Source of the DNA: an uncultured Eubacteriales bacterium
GTDB lineage: Bacteria > Bacillota > Clostridia > Oscillospirales > Oscillospiraceae
Direction of reading: 5' to 3'
DNA length: 64,000 nt
Assembly (NCBI GenBank): GCA_900319635.1
Contig: ONPF01000001.1
Location: 1 to 64,000, forward strand
A program made the position numbers and the translations under genes. Positions within the stretch are counted from its first letter, which is position 1. Every line of letters begins with the position of its first letter. The notes under the pieces were generated by a model. The model was not told the DNA's origin. It saw nothing but the letters and a program-made list of their open reading frames with translations, and ran no database searches. Of the stretch, positions 8,058-16,481 are shown in pieces.

Positions 8058-9983
8058 ATGAGCAGACAGGAGGCAATCGCCCAATATACCGCCGCATGGA
8101 AGCTGGGGCAGCGCTATTACAAAGCCGCTCTTGCCAAGGGCAGCTACCCCTATCCCCAAGTTCTGGAGGAGATTTTGAACGAGCGCATGTCCGCAGGGCG
8201 GATCGAGCTTGGCCTGGTGGATATTCCGGCGGAGCAGATCGTCGGAACCAAAACTCATGGGCGCCGCTTTGCCTTTGCGGGGAATTTCATGCCGCTTTTT
8301 GATCCCGAGACGGAATTTGCCACGAAATGGATCTCGCTCTGCGAGGCGCATCTGGGAGACGAGGGGATCCGGGATCCCATCCGCTGCTGCGAGTATATGG
8401 GCAGATTCTATGTGCAGGAGGGCAACAAGCGAGTCAGTGTGCTGAAAAGCTATGACGCGCCCACGATCCCCGGCTATGTGACGCGTATCCTGCCGGTGTA
8501 TTCCGACGATCCGGCAGTGCAGCTCTATTACGAGTTTTTGCAGTTTTATCCCCGCTGCAGCCTGTATCAGATCCAGTTTACCCAGCCCGGCAGCTACGAG
8601 AAGCTGATCCAAGCCATGGGCTATGAGCGGGAGCATGTTTGGACGACAGATGAAAAGCGGGCCTTTCTGGCATTGCAGAGCCGTTTTGCCTCGATTTACC
8701 GGAAGCTGGGCGGCGCTTCCCTTCCCGGCACTGTTTCCGATGCTCTGCTCAGCTGCCTGCAGGTTTTCCCCTTTGCGGAGCTTCGGGCGCAGAGCACGGA
8801 GCAGCTTGCCAAAACCATTGAGGGCATGTGGGCGGACGTCAAGAGCGCTGCCCTGCCCAAGCAGATCGCTCTCAGCACCCAGCCGGAGGAAAAGGAAAAG
8901 GGCCTTGTCTCCCGCATTCTCGGCATCAGCCACCAGGATCATCTGAAGCTGGCCTTTATCTATGCCCACAAGCCGGAGAACAGCGTTTGGACGCGGGGAC
9001 ATGTTCAGGGCGCCAAGGCTTTGCAGGCCGCCATGGGCGCAAAGCTCGCGCTCAAGGAGTATTGGGCGCTGGATGGAGACTATGACAAGGCCATGGAGGA
9101 GGCCGCGGCAGACGGCGCGGAACTTCTCATAGCCACTACCCCCCAGATGCTGGGCGCCTGTCGCCGGATCGCCGCGAAAAATCCGAAGCTGCGGGTGATG
9201 GACTGCGCCCTCTCCCAGCCTTACGCGGGGCTGCGCACCTATTACAGCCGCAGCTATGAGGCCAAGTTCATCACCGGCGCCATTGCCGGCGCCATGGCGG
9301 AGAAGGATCGCATCGGCTATATTGCCAATTACCCCATCGTGGGCGTCCCAGCCGACATCAACGCCTTTGCCCTGGGTGCGCAGATGACAAATCCCCGGGT
9401 GAAGATCGAGCTGCTCTGGTCTTCCCAGGACACCAATCCCATTGCCAAGTTCCTGGAGCACGGGATCCGCGTCATCTCCAACCGGGATGCGGAAACGGAG
9501 CTCAAAAGCGGCGGCGCGCTGGATTGGGGACTCTATCGCCTGATGGAGGACGGCGTGGTGCAGCCCCTCGCCCTCCCCTGCTGGGATTGGGGACGCTTTT
9601 ATATCCAAGTGGTGCAGAGCATTTTCAACGGCAGCTGGGACACCCTCTCCAAAAGCCAGGAGGGCCAGGCCATCAACTACTGGTGGGGTATGAGCGGGCA
9701 TGTGATCGATGTACAGTTTTCCTCCGGCCTGCCGGAAGGCATTCACCGCATGGCGGAGCACCTGCGTCATGATCTGATGGATGGCTGGGTTGACCCCTTC
9801 CAATGCCGGATCCTGGATCAAACCCAGACGCTACGCAACGACGGCAGCCGCGGCTTCTCCCCGGAGGAGCTGCTGCAGATGGACTGGCTCTGCGAAAATG
9901 TGGAGGGCTGCATCCCGGCGTTGGAGACGCTCCGGCCGGAGGCACAGGAGACCTCCCGGATCCTTGCGATTCACCACGATTGA
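8058..9983 (+). CDS. BMP-family ligand-binding domain protein with ParB-like N-terminus, no signal peptide
   Basis: The 641-residue protein has three parts. Residues about 50-145 resemble a ParB/Srx fold, with EGNKRVSVLK followed by TIPGYV. A helical linker runs to about 290. From about 295 a BMP (basic membrane lipoprotein, Med-like) periplasmic-binding domain begins at LKLAFIYAHKPENS and includes GAELLIATTP and EAKFITGAIAGAMAEKDRIGYIANYP. BMP proteins normally are lipoproteins feeding nucleoside ABC importers. This one starts MSRQEAIAQY, without a leader or lipobox, and no ABC genes are adjacent, so a cytosolic sensor or regulator is more likely. AAGGAGGG precedes the ATG. The metallophosphoesterase gene follows 18 bases later. 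Confidence 0.85.
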   Translation: MSRQEAIAQYTAAWKLGQRYYKAALAKGSYPYPQVLEEILNERMSAGRIELGLVDIPAEQIVGTKTHGRRFAFAGNFMPLFDPETEFATKWISLCEAHLGDEGIRDPIRCCEYMGRFYVQEGNKRVSVLKSYDAPTIPGYVTRILPVYSDDPAVQLYYEFLQFYPRCSLYQIQFTQPGSYEKLIQAMGYEREHVWTTDEKRAFLALQSRFASIYRKLGGASLPGTVSDALLSCLQVFPFAELRAQSTEQLAKTIEGMWADVKSAALPKQIALSTQPEEKEKGLVSRILGISHQDHLKLAFIYAHKPENSVWTRGHVQGAKALQAAMGAKLALKEYWALDGDYDKAMEEAAADGAELLIATTPQMLGACRRIAAKNPKLRVMDCALSQPYAGLRTYYSRSYEAKFITGAIAGAMAEKDRIGYIANYPIVGVPADINAFALGAQMTNPRVKIELLWSSQDTNPIAKFLEHGIRVISNRDAETELKSGGALDWGLYRLMEDGVVQPLALPCWDWGRFYIQVVQSIFNGSWDTLSKSQEGQAINYWWGMSGHVIDVQFSSGLPEGIHRMAEHLRHDLMDGWVDPFQCRILDQTQTLRNDGSRGFSPEELLQMDWLCENVEGCIPALETLRPEAQETSRILAIHHD

Positions 9984-10001
9984 TTCTTTGAGGAGGCGGC
10001 C

Positions 10002-10607
10002 ATGAAGCTGCTGCTCATTTCTGATGAAGAGAGTTCCTATCTCTGGGACTACTATAGGCCGGGTCGGCTGGACGGCATCGATATTATCCTCTCCGCAGGC
10101 GATCTGAAACCGGAGTATCTGGAATTTTTGGTGACCATGGGGCGCGCCCCTCTGCTGTATATTCACGGAAACCACGACGGCTGCTATGAGAAGATCCCGC
10201 CGGAGGGCTGTGACTGTATCGACGGGGATCTGGTCTGTGTAAAGGGCCTGCGGATCATGGGACTGGGCGGCTGCCCGCTCTATAACGGCGGCCCCCATCA
10301 ATACACGGAAAAGCAGATGTGCCGCCGGATCCGCAAGCTGCGGCGGAAGCTGCGCAAATACAAGGGCGTGGACATCGTGCTGAGCCATGCGCCTGCGCGG
10401 GGCCTGGGCGACCAGGAGGATCTTGTCCACCGGGGCTTTCAGGCCTTTGTGGATCTGATCGATCAATACGAGCCTCGCTTTCTCATTCACGGTCATATCC
10501 ATCCCAGCTATGTCCAGCGCCGCACGGGAGACCTGCAGCGAGGCAAGACCCGTATCATCAACGCCTGCGGCTACAAGATCCTGGAGATCCCCGACCCGGA
10601 ACCATAG
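10002..10607 (+). CDS. Calcineurin-like metallophosphoesterase
   Basis: This 201-residue cytosolic protein carries the calcineurin-like motifs GDL (about 28-30), GNHDG (about 52-56), SHAPARG (about 128-134) and HGHIHP (about 164-169). The first metal motif, usually DxH, reads SDEE, so one ligand appears to be replaced by Glu. GAGG precedes the ATG. The gene lies 18 bases after the BMP-domain gene and probably shares its transcript. Its substrate cannot be told from sequence. Confidence 0.88.
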   Translation: MKLLLISDEESSYLWDYYRPGRLDGIDIILSAGDLKPEYLEFLVTMGRAPLLYIHGNHDGCYEKIPPEGCDCIDGDLVCVKGLRIMGLGGCPLYNGGPHQYTEKQMCRRIRKLRRKLRKYKGVDIVLSHAPARGLGDQEDLVHRGFQAFVDLIDQYEPRFLIHGHIHPSYVQRRTGDLQRGKTRIINACGYKILEIPDPEP

Positions 10608-10651
10608 AAAAGAGACCGAAGTCCTTTTGTGAAGTGACTTCGGTCTCTTTT
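10608..10651. terminator. Bidirectional terminator
   Basis: A perfect 16-bp stem (10608-10623 with 10636-10651) starts right after the TAG of the metallophosphoesterase. A/T ends on both arms fit convergent use with glnN. Confidence 0.85.
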
Positions 10652-10664
10652 CTTGTCATCAGGC

Positions 10665-12758
10665 TCAATCGCTTACGCTGAACAGGATTTCGCCGTAATC
10701 CGGCAGCGGCCAGTAGTCCGCGGCGGTCAGCCGCTCCAGCTCATCCAGATCGCCGCGCAGCTCCTCCATGGAAGAGAGCACCTGATCCCGATAGAAGATC
10801 GCAAGCTGCAGACTGTCCCCCTTGGGCGGCGCGGCCAGGTATCCCTCCAGCCGCAGCGTCTTTTCATAGGCGGCGGAAACAAGCGCCCCTAATTTCTCGG
10901 AAAGCTCGGTCTCAAAGCGGCAGTCCGCCTGCGGGAGCAGCGTCTTCCGCTTGAGTGCGCTGTCCGCAAGGGCGGCGGCATAGCGGGATGCCGCGGGCAG
11001 GATCTCCTTCTGCGTCATGTCCAGCAGGGTCAGCGCCTCCATGCGACGTACCTTGCAGTAGCTGTCCAGCTTGATCTCATACCGGGCGCGGATCTCCGTC
11101 TCCGAGTATACCCGATGGTGGCTGAAAAGCTCCAGATTCTTCTGCGCCAGATAATAGGGCACACAGTCCGGCGTGGAGGGCAGGTTCAGCAGTCCCCGCT
11201 TCTCGGCCTCCCGGAGCCAGGCCTCGTCATAGCCGTTTCCGCTGAAGAGGATGCGCTTGTGTTTACGGATCACATCCCGGATCAGATCGTGCAGCGCAGT
11301 CTCAAAATTCGCCGCTGTTTCGAGCAGATCCGCGTACTGCCGCAGGGATTCCGCCACAGCGGTATTCAGTACCACGTTGACGCCGGAGATGGAGGCGGAG
11401 GAGCCGGACATGCGGAATTCAAACTTATTGCCGGTAAAAGCGAAGGGAGAGGTACGATTGCGGTCTGTGCTATCCCGGGGAAACTTGGGCAGCACATGGA
11501 CGCCGACCTTGATTTGCTCCTTCCGGGTGCCGCCGTGAGGCGTATCGTTCTCGATGGCCTCAAGAATGCTCTCCAGCTCGTCTCCCAGATACATGGACAC
11601 CACAGCGGGAGGCGCTTCGTTTGCGCCCAGCCGGTGGTCGTTGGCCGCGGAGGCCACGGAGATGCGCAGCATATCCTGATAGTCGTCCACCGCCTGGATC
11701 ACGGCGCAGAGGAACAGCAGAAACTGGGCGTTTTCATAGGGGGTCTCTCCGGGCTCCAGGAGGTTCACGCCGGTGTTGATGCTGATAGACCAGTTGTTGT
11801 GCTTGCCGCTGCCGTTCAGCCCCGCAAAGGGCTTCTCATGCAGCAGACAGACCATGTTGTGCTTCTTGGCGATCTTCCGCATCAGCTCCATGGTCAGCTG
11901 GTTGTGATCGGCTGCGATATTGGTGGTGGAGAAGATCGGCGCAAGCTCGTGCTGTCCCGGGGCAACCTCGTTGTGCTCCGTCTTGGCCATGACGCCCAGC
12001 TTCCACAGCTCCTCATTGAGTTCCTTCATAAAGGCTGCCACGCGGGGCTTGATGGCGCCGAAATAGTGGTCGTCCAGCTCCTGCCCCTTGGGGGGCTTGG
12101 CGCCGAAAAGGGTGCGCCCGGTATAAATCAGGTCTTTCCGTTTTTCAAATACGCCCCGATCAATGAGAAAATATTCCTGCTCCGGGCCAACCGTCGTCTT
12201 GATGGAGGTAACCTGCGTATTCCCGAACAACCGCAGAATCCGCATCCCCTGGCGGTTGATCGCTTCCATGGAGCGCAGCAGAGGCGTCTTTTTGTCCAGC
12301 GCCTCGCCGCCGTAGGAGCAGAAGGCCGTGGGAATGCACAGGATGCCATCTTTTATAAAGGCGTAGGAAGTGGGATCCCAGGTGGTGTAGCCCCGCGCCT
12401 CAAAGGTGGCGCGCAGCCCGCCGGAGGGGAAGCTGGAGGCGTCCGGCTCGCCCTGGATCAGCTCTTTCCCGGAAAACTCCATGATGACCCGTCCGCCGCC
12501 GATGGGCGAGAGAAAGCTCTCGTGCTTCTCGGCGGTAATGCCGGTCATGGGCTGGAACCAATGGGAGAAGTGGGTGGCGCCTTTTTCGATGGCCCAGTCC
12601 TTCATGGCGTTGGCCACCACGGTGGCGGCGCCGCTGTCCAGCCGCTTGCCGTCTATAATGGAGCGCTGAACCTGCTGGAACACTTCTTTCGGCAGCCGCT
12701 GCCGCATCACAGAGTCGTTAAACACCATCGACCCGAAGGTTTCCGTCACAGAATTCAT
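10665..12758 (-). CDS. glnN: Glutamine synthetase type III
   Basis: It makes glutamine from glutamate and ammonia with ATP. The 697-residue length and N-terminus ([20 protein letters not shown]) fit the long GSIII family of Bacteroides and Clostridia rather than GSI. Further marks are [12 protein letters not shown], the ATP/metal segment [37 protein letters not shown] and [15 protein letters not shown]. It is a single gene with its own promoter. No regulator such as GlnR or GlnB lies nearby. Confidence 0.95.
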   Translation of the reverse strand: MNSVTETFGSMVFNDSVMRQRLPKEVFQQVQRSIIDGKRLDSGAATVVANAMKDWAIEKGATHFSHWFQPMTGITAEKHESFLSPIGGGRVIMEFSGKELIQGEPDASSFPSGGLRATFEARGYTTWDPTSYAFIKDGILCIPTAFCSYGGEALDKKTPLLRSMEAINRQGMRILRLFGNTQVTSIKTTVGPEQEYFLIDRGVFEKRKDLIYTGRTLFGAKPPKGQELDDHYFGAIKPRVAAFMKELNEELWKLGVMAKTEHNEVAPGQHELAPIFSTTNIAADHNQLTMELMRKIAKKHNMVCLLHEKPFAGLNGSGKHNNWSISINTGVNLLEPGETPYENAQFLLFLCAVIQAVDDYQDMLRISVASAANDHRLGANEAPPAVVSMYLGDELESILEAIENDTPHGGTRKEQIKVGVHVLPKFPRDSTDRNRTSPFAFTGNKFEFRMSGSSASISGVNVVLNTAVAESLRQYADLLETAANFETALHDLIRDVIRKHKRILFSGNGYDEAWLREAEKRGLLNLPSTPDCVPYYLAQKNLELFSHHRVYSETEIRARYEIKLDSYCKVRRMEALTLLDMTQKEILPAASRYAAALADSALKRKTLLPQADCRFETELSEKLGALVSAAYEKTLRLEGYLAAPPKGDSLQLAIFYRDQVLSSMEELRGDLDELERLTAADYWPLPDYGEILFSVSD

Positions 12759-12813
12759 AGCATCAGCCTCATCTCATTTCAGGATTCGGGAACTCTTCCT
12801 TCCCCATTTTATG

Positions 12814-12842
12814 AGTTTATACCTGGAGTTTGACATCGTCAA
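12814..12842 (-). promoter_or_regulatory. Probable promoter of glnN
   Basis: Minus-strand TTGACG (12842-12837) and TAAACT (12819-12814) have a 17-base spacer, 55 bases upstream of the ATG. The -10 is weak; an overlapping TATAAA is an alternative. Confidence 0.5.
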
Positions 12843-12962
12843 GGCGGCAGATTATCCAAAATCAAAGGATTCAGCAGTCCACAGTCTCCGCGTTTTAACC
12901 GAAAAAAGAACTGATCCATTAAAAAGGCAGGGTAATAAAGCGCCAAACGCTCTCACCATCTC

Positions 12963-12991
12963 TTGTCAGATCGTCCAAACGATGATACAAT
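12963..12991 (+). promoter_or_regulatory. Sigma-A promoter of the GPH symporter-deacetylase operon
   Basis: TTGTCA (12963-12968) and TACAAT (12986-12991) have a 17-base spacer, 20 bases before the ATG. No operator repeat is visible. Confidence 0.7.
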
Positions 12992-13011
12992 CCAAGTAAG
13001 GAGATGGTATA

Positions 13012-14517
13012 ATGGAAGACAAAGAAATCACAAAAAGAAACCTATGGCTTTTCCCTCTCGGAACCGTGGGCAGGGATATGGTCTATAACCTTGTCACCTA
13101 TTTTCTGCTTTCCTTTGTGCTGTACACCAAGAGGCTGAACACGGCACAGCTGGGCGTGATCACCGTCATCATGATCGCAGCCCGCGTCTTTGATGCGCTG
13201 AACGACCCCATCATGGGCAACATTATCGAGCGCACCCGTACACGCTGGGGCAAATTCAAGCCCTGGCTGGTCATAGGCATCCTGACTACCTCCGTCGTCA
13301 TTTATCTGACCTTCAATCTGGATCTGCGAGGCTGGGCCTTTGTAGTCTTCTTCGGCGTCATGTATTTTCTCTACAGCATCACCTACACCATGCACGATAT
13401 TTCCTATTGGGGCATGATCCCGGCGCTGAGCTCTGACGCGGACACGCGTAATAAATTCACCGCCCGCACCACGCTCTTTGCCGGCATCGGCGGACTTACC
13501 GCAACGTCGCTGATCCCCAAGCTCACGAACGGCGACAGCGCTATCGGCGGCGACGCCCTCACAGCCTATGGGGTGATCGCGCTGGTCATCGCCATCCTGG
13601 CGCCGGCCTTCCTGGCTATCACGGTCTTCGGCGTCAAGGAGCAACGGAATATTAACGACGAGCCTGCCCCGCATGTCAGCTTCAAAAAGATCTGGTCCAC
13701 CATCACGGGCAACGATCAGCTGCTCTGGATTTCCTTGATCCTGCTGATCCAGCAGGTCGGCAACGGCATCGTGCTCTCCGGCATCGGCCAGAACTATGTG
13801 TACATGGAGTTTGGCTATGAGGGCGGCCTGTTCTCTACCTTCCAAATTGTGGGTATGGCTGTGACCGGCATTTTGATGATCTTTTATCCTGTCATCTCCC
13901 GCCGACTGCAGCGGAAGCGCTTCATGGACATCATGATGCTGGTTTCCACCCTTGGCTATGCTTTCATGCTCTTCGCCTATCTGTTCATGCAGAAGGGCTC
14001 CGGCAGCCTTGCGGGCTTTGATATGAAGTTTGTCGTGGTCACACTGGGCTACATGCTTGCAAACTTCGGGCAGTACGGCTTCTATCTGATCATGATGATC
14101 TCCGTCATGAACACGGTGGAGTACAACGAGCTGAAACGCGGCACCAGGGATGAAGGCATCATTTCCTCCCTGCGACCCTTCATCACAAAGCTTGCTTCCG
14201 CCCTGTACGTTGCCATTGCTTATCTGACCTATGTGATCTTCAACATCCTGCAGTACACCAATGGCATCTCGGATATTGAGACGGAAGCCAACAGACATCT
14301 CATCACGGATGTGGAAAAGAACCAGAAAATCGCGGAACTGCTGCAAGGCGTAGAACCCTCCCAGAGCGGCGGCCTGCTGCTTGTGATGACGGTACTCCCC
14401 TTCCTGCTGATGCTGATCTCCTACCTGCTCTATAAGAAGCACTACACGCTGGACGAGACGGAGTATGATCGGATCTGCAAAGAGCTCGAAACAAAGAAGA
14501 AGGAGCGGAAGGCCTAA
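13012..14517 (+). CDS. GPH-family (MelB-like) sugar:cation symporter
   Basis: The 501-residue membrane protein has about 12 hydrophobic segments. Its N-terminus (LGTVGRDMVYNLVTYFL), the loop ARVFDALNDPIMGNIIERTRTRWGKFKPW with its paired Asp and Arg residues, and DISYWGMIPALSSD are typical of glycoside-pentoside-hexuronide:cation symporters. A charged cytosolic tail follows. A GGAG site precedes the ATG. Its TAA overlaps the ATG of the PIG-L deacetylase by one base, so the pair is translationally coupled. An N-acetylated or amino sugar is a reasonable guess for the substrate. Confidence 0.92.
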   Translation: MEDKEITKRNLWLFPLGTVGRDMVYNLVTYFLLSFVLYTKRLNTAQLGVITVIMIAARVFDALNDPIMGNIIERTRTRWGKFKPWLVIGILTTSVVIYLTFNLDLRGWAFVVFFGVMYFLYSITYTMHDISYWGMIPALSSDADTRNKFTARTTLFAGIGGLTATSLIPKLTNGDSAIGGDALTAYGVIALVIAILAPAFLAITVFGVKEQRNINDEPAPHVSFKKIWSTITGNDQLLWISLILLIQQVGNGIVLSGIGQNYVYMEFGYEGGLFSTFQIVGMAVTGILMIFYPVISRRLQRKRFMDIMMLVSTLGYAFMLFAYLFMQKGSGSLAGFDMKFVVVTLGYMLANFGQYGFYLIMMISVMNTVEYNELKRGTRDEGIISSLRPFITKLASALYVAIAYLTYVIFNILQYTNGISDIETEANRHLITDVEKNQKIAELLQGVEPSQSGGLLLVMTVLPFLLMLISYLLYKKHYTLDETEYDRICKELETKKKERKA

Positions 14518-15290
14518 TGAGTCTCACATCGGCGGTTCTTCGCTTCGCGGCCCCGCTTCCTAACCTGGAGGACTATGCGCGCTTTCTCTTCCTCGGCCCC
14601 CATCCGGACGATATTGAGATCGGCGCCGGCGCCACCGCCGCAAAGCTGGCGGAGGCCGGGAAAGAGATCTGCTTTCTGATCTGCACCGACGGGCGTTATG
14701 GGCTCTCGAACGCACCAGCCGGCACCACGTCGGAAAGGCTTGTTGAGCTCCGCCGAGAGGAGGCACGGAAATCCGCCGCCCTCCTGGGCGTCAAAAACGT
14801 CTGCTTTCTGGATTTCAGCGACGGCGGTCTGTACGATGCCCGAGAACAGCTTCGCGCCATGGCGCGGATCGTCGGCGCTTTTCAGCCTGACGTGATTTTC
14901 GCGCCAGACCCGGACGTCAGCAGCGAATGCCACATTGACCACCGGAACGTGGGCGAGGCTGCAAAGATCCTGGCCTGCTTTGCGCCCTACCCGGAGCTCT
15001 TTGAGGCCTACGGCGGCAAAGCCGCCGCGGTCAAGGCCCTCGCCTTTTACATGACGGCAAAGCCCAACCGCTATGTGAAAACCACGGGCTTACTGCAGCG
15101 CCAGCTGGACGCCATTTTCCAGTGCCATGTGAGTCAGTTTCCGCCGGAGAGCGAAGAGGGCCGGGCGATCCGCCTGTATCTGAAACTGCGCTCCGCGGAT
15201 CACGGCCTGCGCTGTCTCAGCACCGCAGCCGAGGGCTTCCGCGTGCTGGGGCAGACTCAGATGCACTGCCTCCCGGAGGCGGGAAGATAA
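14517..15290 (+). CDS. PIG-L/LmbE-family N-deacetylase
   Basis: The 257-residue protein has the zinc signature PHPDDIEIGAG (about 25-35) and the second metal motif HIDHRNVG (about 140-147). Members remove acetyl groups from N-acetylglucosamine-containing or related small molecules. There is no signal peptide, so it acts in the cytosol. Coupling to a sugar symporter suggests that an imported N-acetylated sugar is deacetylated inside the cell. The exact substrate is unknown; bacillithiol-type (BshB) chemistry is an alternative, but no bshA or bshC is in the window. Confidence 0.88.
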   Translation: MSLTSAVLRFAAPLPNLEDYARFLFLGPHPDDIEIGAGATAAKLAEAGKEICFLICTDGRYGLSNAPAGTTSERLVELRREEARKSAALLGVKNVCFLDFSDGGLYDAREQLRAMARIVGAFQPDVIFAPDPDVSSECHIDHRNVGEAAKILACFAPYPELFEAYGGKAAAVKALAFYMTAKPNRYVKTTGLLQRQLDAIFQCHVSQFPPESEEGRAIRLYLKLRSADHGLRCLSTAAEGFRVLGQTQMHCLPEAGR

Positions 15291-15299
15291 ATAGGCAAG

Positions 15300-15330
15300 A
15301 AAAAATCACGGAAAAAATCCGTGGTTTTTT
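15300..15330. terminator. Bidirectional terminator between deacetylase and trxA
   Basis: A 13-bp perfect stem (15300-15312 with 15318-15330) has A and T runs on its arms and lies between convergent genes. Confidence 0.85.
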
Positions 15331-15344
15331 CATATACAAAAGGA

Positions 15345-15656
15345 TTAGGCAAGCAGCTGCTCGATCATCGGCTTGGGGATCACGCCGACAGAGGTATTTG
15401 TGACCTCGCCGTTCTTAAAGACCTTCAGCGTGGGGATGCTGGCGATCCCATAGCGGATGGCCAGCTCAGGCTGCTCGTCCACGTCGATCTTGCCGACCTT
15501 GATCTTGCCCTCCTGCTCTTCGGCGATCTGGGCGATCACGGGAGCGAGCATGCGGCAGGGGCCGCACCAGGTGGCCCAGAAGTCCACCAGGACGGGAATA
15601 TCGGAGTGAAGAACCTCCTGCTCAAAGTTTTCTGCGGTTAAAATGATTTCAGCCAT
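15345..15656 (-). CDS. trxA: Thioredoxin
   Basis: The 103-residue cytosolic thiol-disulfide reductant has [12 protein letters not shown] (catalytic WCGPC at about 29-33), the buried Asp in VDFWA, and the cis-proline loop [11 protein letters not shown]. The start at 15656 is preceded by AAGGAG; the open frame continues 15 codons upstream but without a ribosome site. It has an unusually long upstream region (see 15657-16284). No thioredoxin reductase gene is adjacent. Confidence 0.96.
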   Translation of the reverse strand: MAEIILTAENFEQEVLHSDIPVLVDFWATWCGPCRMLAPVIAQIAEEQEGKIKVGKIDVDEQPELAIRYGIASIPTLKVFKNGEVTNTSVGVIPKPMIEQLLA

Positions 15657-15895
15657 TTGTGTAATCTCCTTTCCATGTCTTTCTAAATCAATTGAGAACA
15701 TGCTCTTTCAATTCTTGCGGATCCACAGCGGACAGTAGTATGTGAAATCGTTTTCTTTTCATACCAAACTCGCAAAAACAGAACCGGAAAAAGCGTAGCG
15801 TTCTATTAATGTGATTGTATCATGCCTATCACGTAATTTCAAGCCCCAACGTTTATTTAACTACATTTAATTTAGCAATCGTTATTTGAGATGGT

Positions 15896-15930
15896 CTTGG
15901 GCGTGGTTCGCCATTTGAACCACGCCCAAG
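15896..15930. repeat. Perfect 14-bp inverted repeat (hairpin)
   Basis: Arms 15896-15909 and 15917-15930 are perfectly complementary around a 7-base loop. No long T run follows on either strand, so it is not a classic terminator. On the minus strand it follows the structured element at 15942-16019 and precedes trxA by about 240 bases. It could end a small RNA, stabilise the trxA leader or bind a protein. Confidence 0.7.
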
Positions 15931-15941
15931 GAATAGAGAAC

Positions 15942-16019
15942 ACTGGCTTTCACGGATCCCCTTCCCCGTAGGCTTTATCCGCTGCAAGGCAACGGCATCG
16001 GGAAACAGGCATCACCAGT
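15942..16019 (-). ncRNA. Candidate structured RNA (three nested helices)
   Basis: Read on the minus strand, three helices nest in order. An outer ACTGG/CCAGT pair (16019-16015 with 15946-15942) encloses TTTCCCG/CGGGGAA (16005-15999 with 15968-15962). That encloses CCGTTG/CAGCGG (15995-15990 with 15984-15979). A minus-strand TATAAT sits at 16055-16050. I could not match it to 6S, SRP, cobalamin, fluoride, ZTP or cyclic-di-nucleotide classes. Strand and reality are inference. Confidence 0.35.
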
Positions 16020-16284
16020 CTTTTGTATGTATCGGCTCTCCGGAGCATGATTATAATAGCATGAGAGCGTCCGAAAATGCTGAATAGCGCGTGAACAGCC
16101 TGTTAAATCTGTGTTAATTATTTATCACAATTTAGTGACAAAAAGCGCAGATACGGAATGCAGGTTTACAAATCGATCTTCGTTACGCAAGCTTTGCCGA
16201 GTCCCATCGAATCAAAAGGACGTTTTTTGATGTTTACAGACTGTACATCATTTGGGCCGGAAAGAAGAGTAAGATGAGGCGAAT

Positions 16285-16321
16285 AAAAAAGCCGAAAGCC
16301 TTGATAGCAAAGACTTCCGGC
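16285..16321 (-). terminator. Terminator of tRNA-Arg
   Basis: On the minus strand a 12-bp stem with two G-U pairs (16321-16310 with 16302-16291) is followed by six T. It begins 6 bases after the tRNA CCA end. Confidence 0.85.
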
Positions 16322-16326
16322 GTTTC

Positions 16327-16403
16327 TGGCACCCACGGGGGGATTCGAACCTCTGACCTGCCGCTTAGGAGGCGGCCGCTCTATCCTGCTGAGCTACGTG
16401 GGC
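16327..16403 (-). tRNA. tRNA-Arg (anticodon CCT)
   Basis: The minus strand folds into a full cloverleaf. The acceptor stem is GCCCACG with CGTGGGT, the D arm is GCTC..GAGC, the anticodon stem is GCCGC/GCGGC around CTCCTAA, and the T arm contains GGTTCGAATCC. The anticodon CCT reads AGG. The discriminator is G and the 3' CCA is encoded (16329-16327). A consensus promoter lies 36 bases upstream and a terminator follows, so it is a single-gene unit. Confidence 0.96.
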
Positions 16404-16438
16404 ATATTTTTTTCGCGCAGGTTCCGGCGCGCTTGCTC

Positions 16439-16467
16439 ATTCTACCGCAGTTTGCCGGAACTGTCAA
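16439..16467 (-). promoter_or_regulatory. Sigma-A promoter of tRNA-Arg
   Basis: Minus-strand TTGACA (16467-16462) and TAGAAT (16444-16439) are 17 bases apart, 36 bases upstream of the tRNA. It lies within the leader of the divergent ABC transporter gene. Confidence 0.8.
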
Positions 16468-16481
16468 GTGAGGGATACTCT

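Larger units (their letters stand above)
15657..16284. other. Gene-free region upstream of trxA
   Basis: I see no credible coding frame in these 628 bases. The stretch holds a perfect 14-bp inverted repeat (15896-15930), a nested-helix candidate (15942-16019) and a minus-strand TATAAT (16055-16050). The rest is AT-rich relative to the genes, with nothing further I can name. Confidence 0.5.

Noticed and set aside
12811..12999. 62-codon plus-strand frame in the glnN-symporter gap
   Set aside because: It overlaps both promoters and lacks a ribosome site.
15942..16019. Known riboswitch upstream of trxA (cobalamin, fluoride, ZTP or cyclic di-nucleotide)
   Set aside because: The fixed motifs of these classes are not present in the required order on either strand, so it is kept only as an unclassified candidate.
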